Source: Pelagibacterium montanilacus (lineage in GTDB: Bacteria; Pseudomonadota; Alphaproteobacteria; Rhizobiales; Devosiaceae). Taken from it: a stretch of DNA of 45,467 bases. The DNA is taken from positions 2,501 through 47,967 of the forward strand of contig NZ_RZMX01000016.1 of assembly GCF_003992665.1 (NCBI RefSeq), read 5' to 3'. Shown here piece after piece: positions 44,932 to 45,467 of this stretch; the stretch's first letter is position 1; every line of letters begins with the position of its first letter. The notes under the pieces are model-generated. The model ran no database searches and was not told where the DNA came from. It worked only from the letters and a program-made list of their open reading frames with translations. Made by a program: the position numbers and the translations under genes.

Positions 44932-45467
44932 TCATTTTGTGACGGAAGCATACCCGGCATTTTGGATGTAGTTTGCACATTCGTGTGGGGAGATTGTCTG
45001 CACGAGGCGCCCGATGTGTCGCCAGGTTTCATCGACGGTTCGTTTCTGGGCCATACGCATCCAATGCTTTATCTTGGAGAAGGCCTGCTCGATGGGGTTG
45101 AGGTCGGGTGAGTAGGGCGGCAGGAACCAGAGCCGTGCTCCCGCACTTTTGATCATCTGCCGGATGATGGCGGCCTTGTGGGAGCCGAGATTGTCCATGA
45201 CGACGATATCGCCGGGCCGGAGGGTGGGCAGGAGCACTTGTTCGACATAGGCCCGGAACGATGTCCCGTTGATCGGGCCGTCGAAAACGCAGGGCGCGAT
45301 CAGCCCGTCGCAGCGCAAAGCGCCCAAAAAGGTCATGGTGCGCCAATGGCCGTTCGGGGCGAAGCCGCGCAGGCGTTGACCTCTTGGTCCCCATCCCCGG
45401 ATCGGAGCCATGTTGGTCTTGATCCAGGTCTCGTCGATGAACACCAGCCGATTGGGGTCCAGATAGG
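44932..45467 (-). mobile_element. IS630-type transposase, C-terminal part (runs off the window)
   Basis: A DDE transposase. Visible motifs in the C-terminal half are [19 protein letters not shown] (catalytic Asp), VMDNLGSHK (catalytic Asp) and [15 protein letters not shown] (catalytic Glu). The reading continues from the first residues given here to the window edge ([13 protein letters not shown]), so the N-terminal part, often a separate frame in this family, lies outside. The possible left boundary is GACTCTGTCATTTTGTGACG from 44925, next to a TA dinucleotide. Whether the element is intact is not known. Confidence 0.88.

Overview
The window is high-GC chromosomal DNA from an alphaproteobacterium. 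The 23S/5S sequences, the fMet tRNA and the gene set (ModE-type HTH, SlyX, LVIVD protein, tripartite tricarboxylate transporters) fit Hyphomicrobiales, perhaps near Devosia/Pelagibacterium. The genus is inference and could not be checked by search. It opens inside an rRNA operon (end of the 16S-23S spacer, complete 23S and 5S, terminator) and closes inside an IS630-type transposase.

Layout. 1-3366: distal rrn operon. 3371-4286: gene-poor stretch ending in an intergenic repeat. 4287-8395: K+/H+ antiporter, an unknown protein and an LVIVD-repeat protein. 8458-9546: COG0523 metallochaperone GTPase, divergent from the LVIVD gene. 9669-18552: two complete tripartite tricarboxylate transporter (TTT) systems, tctCBA-1 on the minus strand and cupin-tctCBA-2 on the plus strand, flanking a GntR/FCD regulator and a YCII-like gene. 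The two control regions share an ATGTTCGAACAT-type motif, so the block is probably one regulon. 18721-23416: initiator tRNA, Tas-type aldo-keto reductase, several small membrane or envelope genes, and a bfd-bfr iron-storage pair. 23742-29251: aminotransferase, two tandem exported alpha/beta hydrolases, and a quinone-detoxification-like pair (mhqO-like dioxygenase and mhqD-like esterase) opposite a flavin reductase. 29361-35262: diguanylate cyclase, small GNATs, RidA, VOC dioxygenase, second GntR/FCD regulator, secreted nuclease, SlyX. 35408-38649: PfkB sugar kinase, then a ccdA / thioredoxin / dihaem cytochrome c redox module. 38664-42153: nadA, a methyltransferase and nadB (no nadC). 42325-44824: eda (KDPG aldolase), a one-domain ModE-like regulator, modA and modB (no modC), with a ModE-like box in front of modA.

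The strongest candidates for new biology are: the two-transporter regulon with its shared operator; a family of about 100-bp two-part palindromic intergenic repeats (four full copies, three degenerate), one of which abuts the IS630 element; the parallel intercistronic hairpins between the binding-protein gene and tctB in both TTT operons; and the mod locus lacking its ATPase gene. No phage, CRISPR array or defence island is visible. Function names rest on motif recognition by eye; no database search was run.
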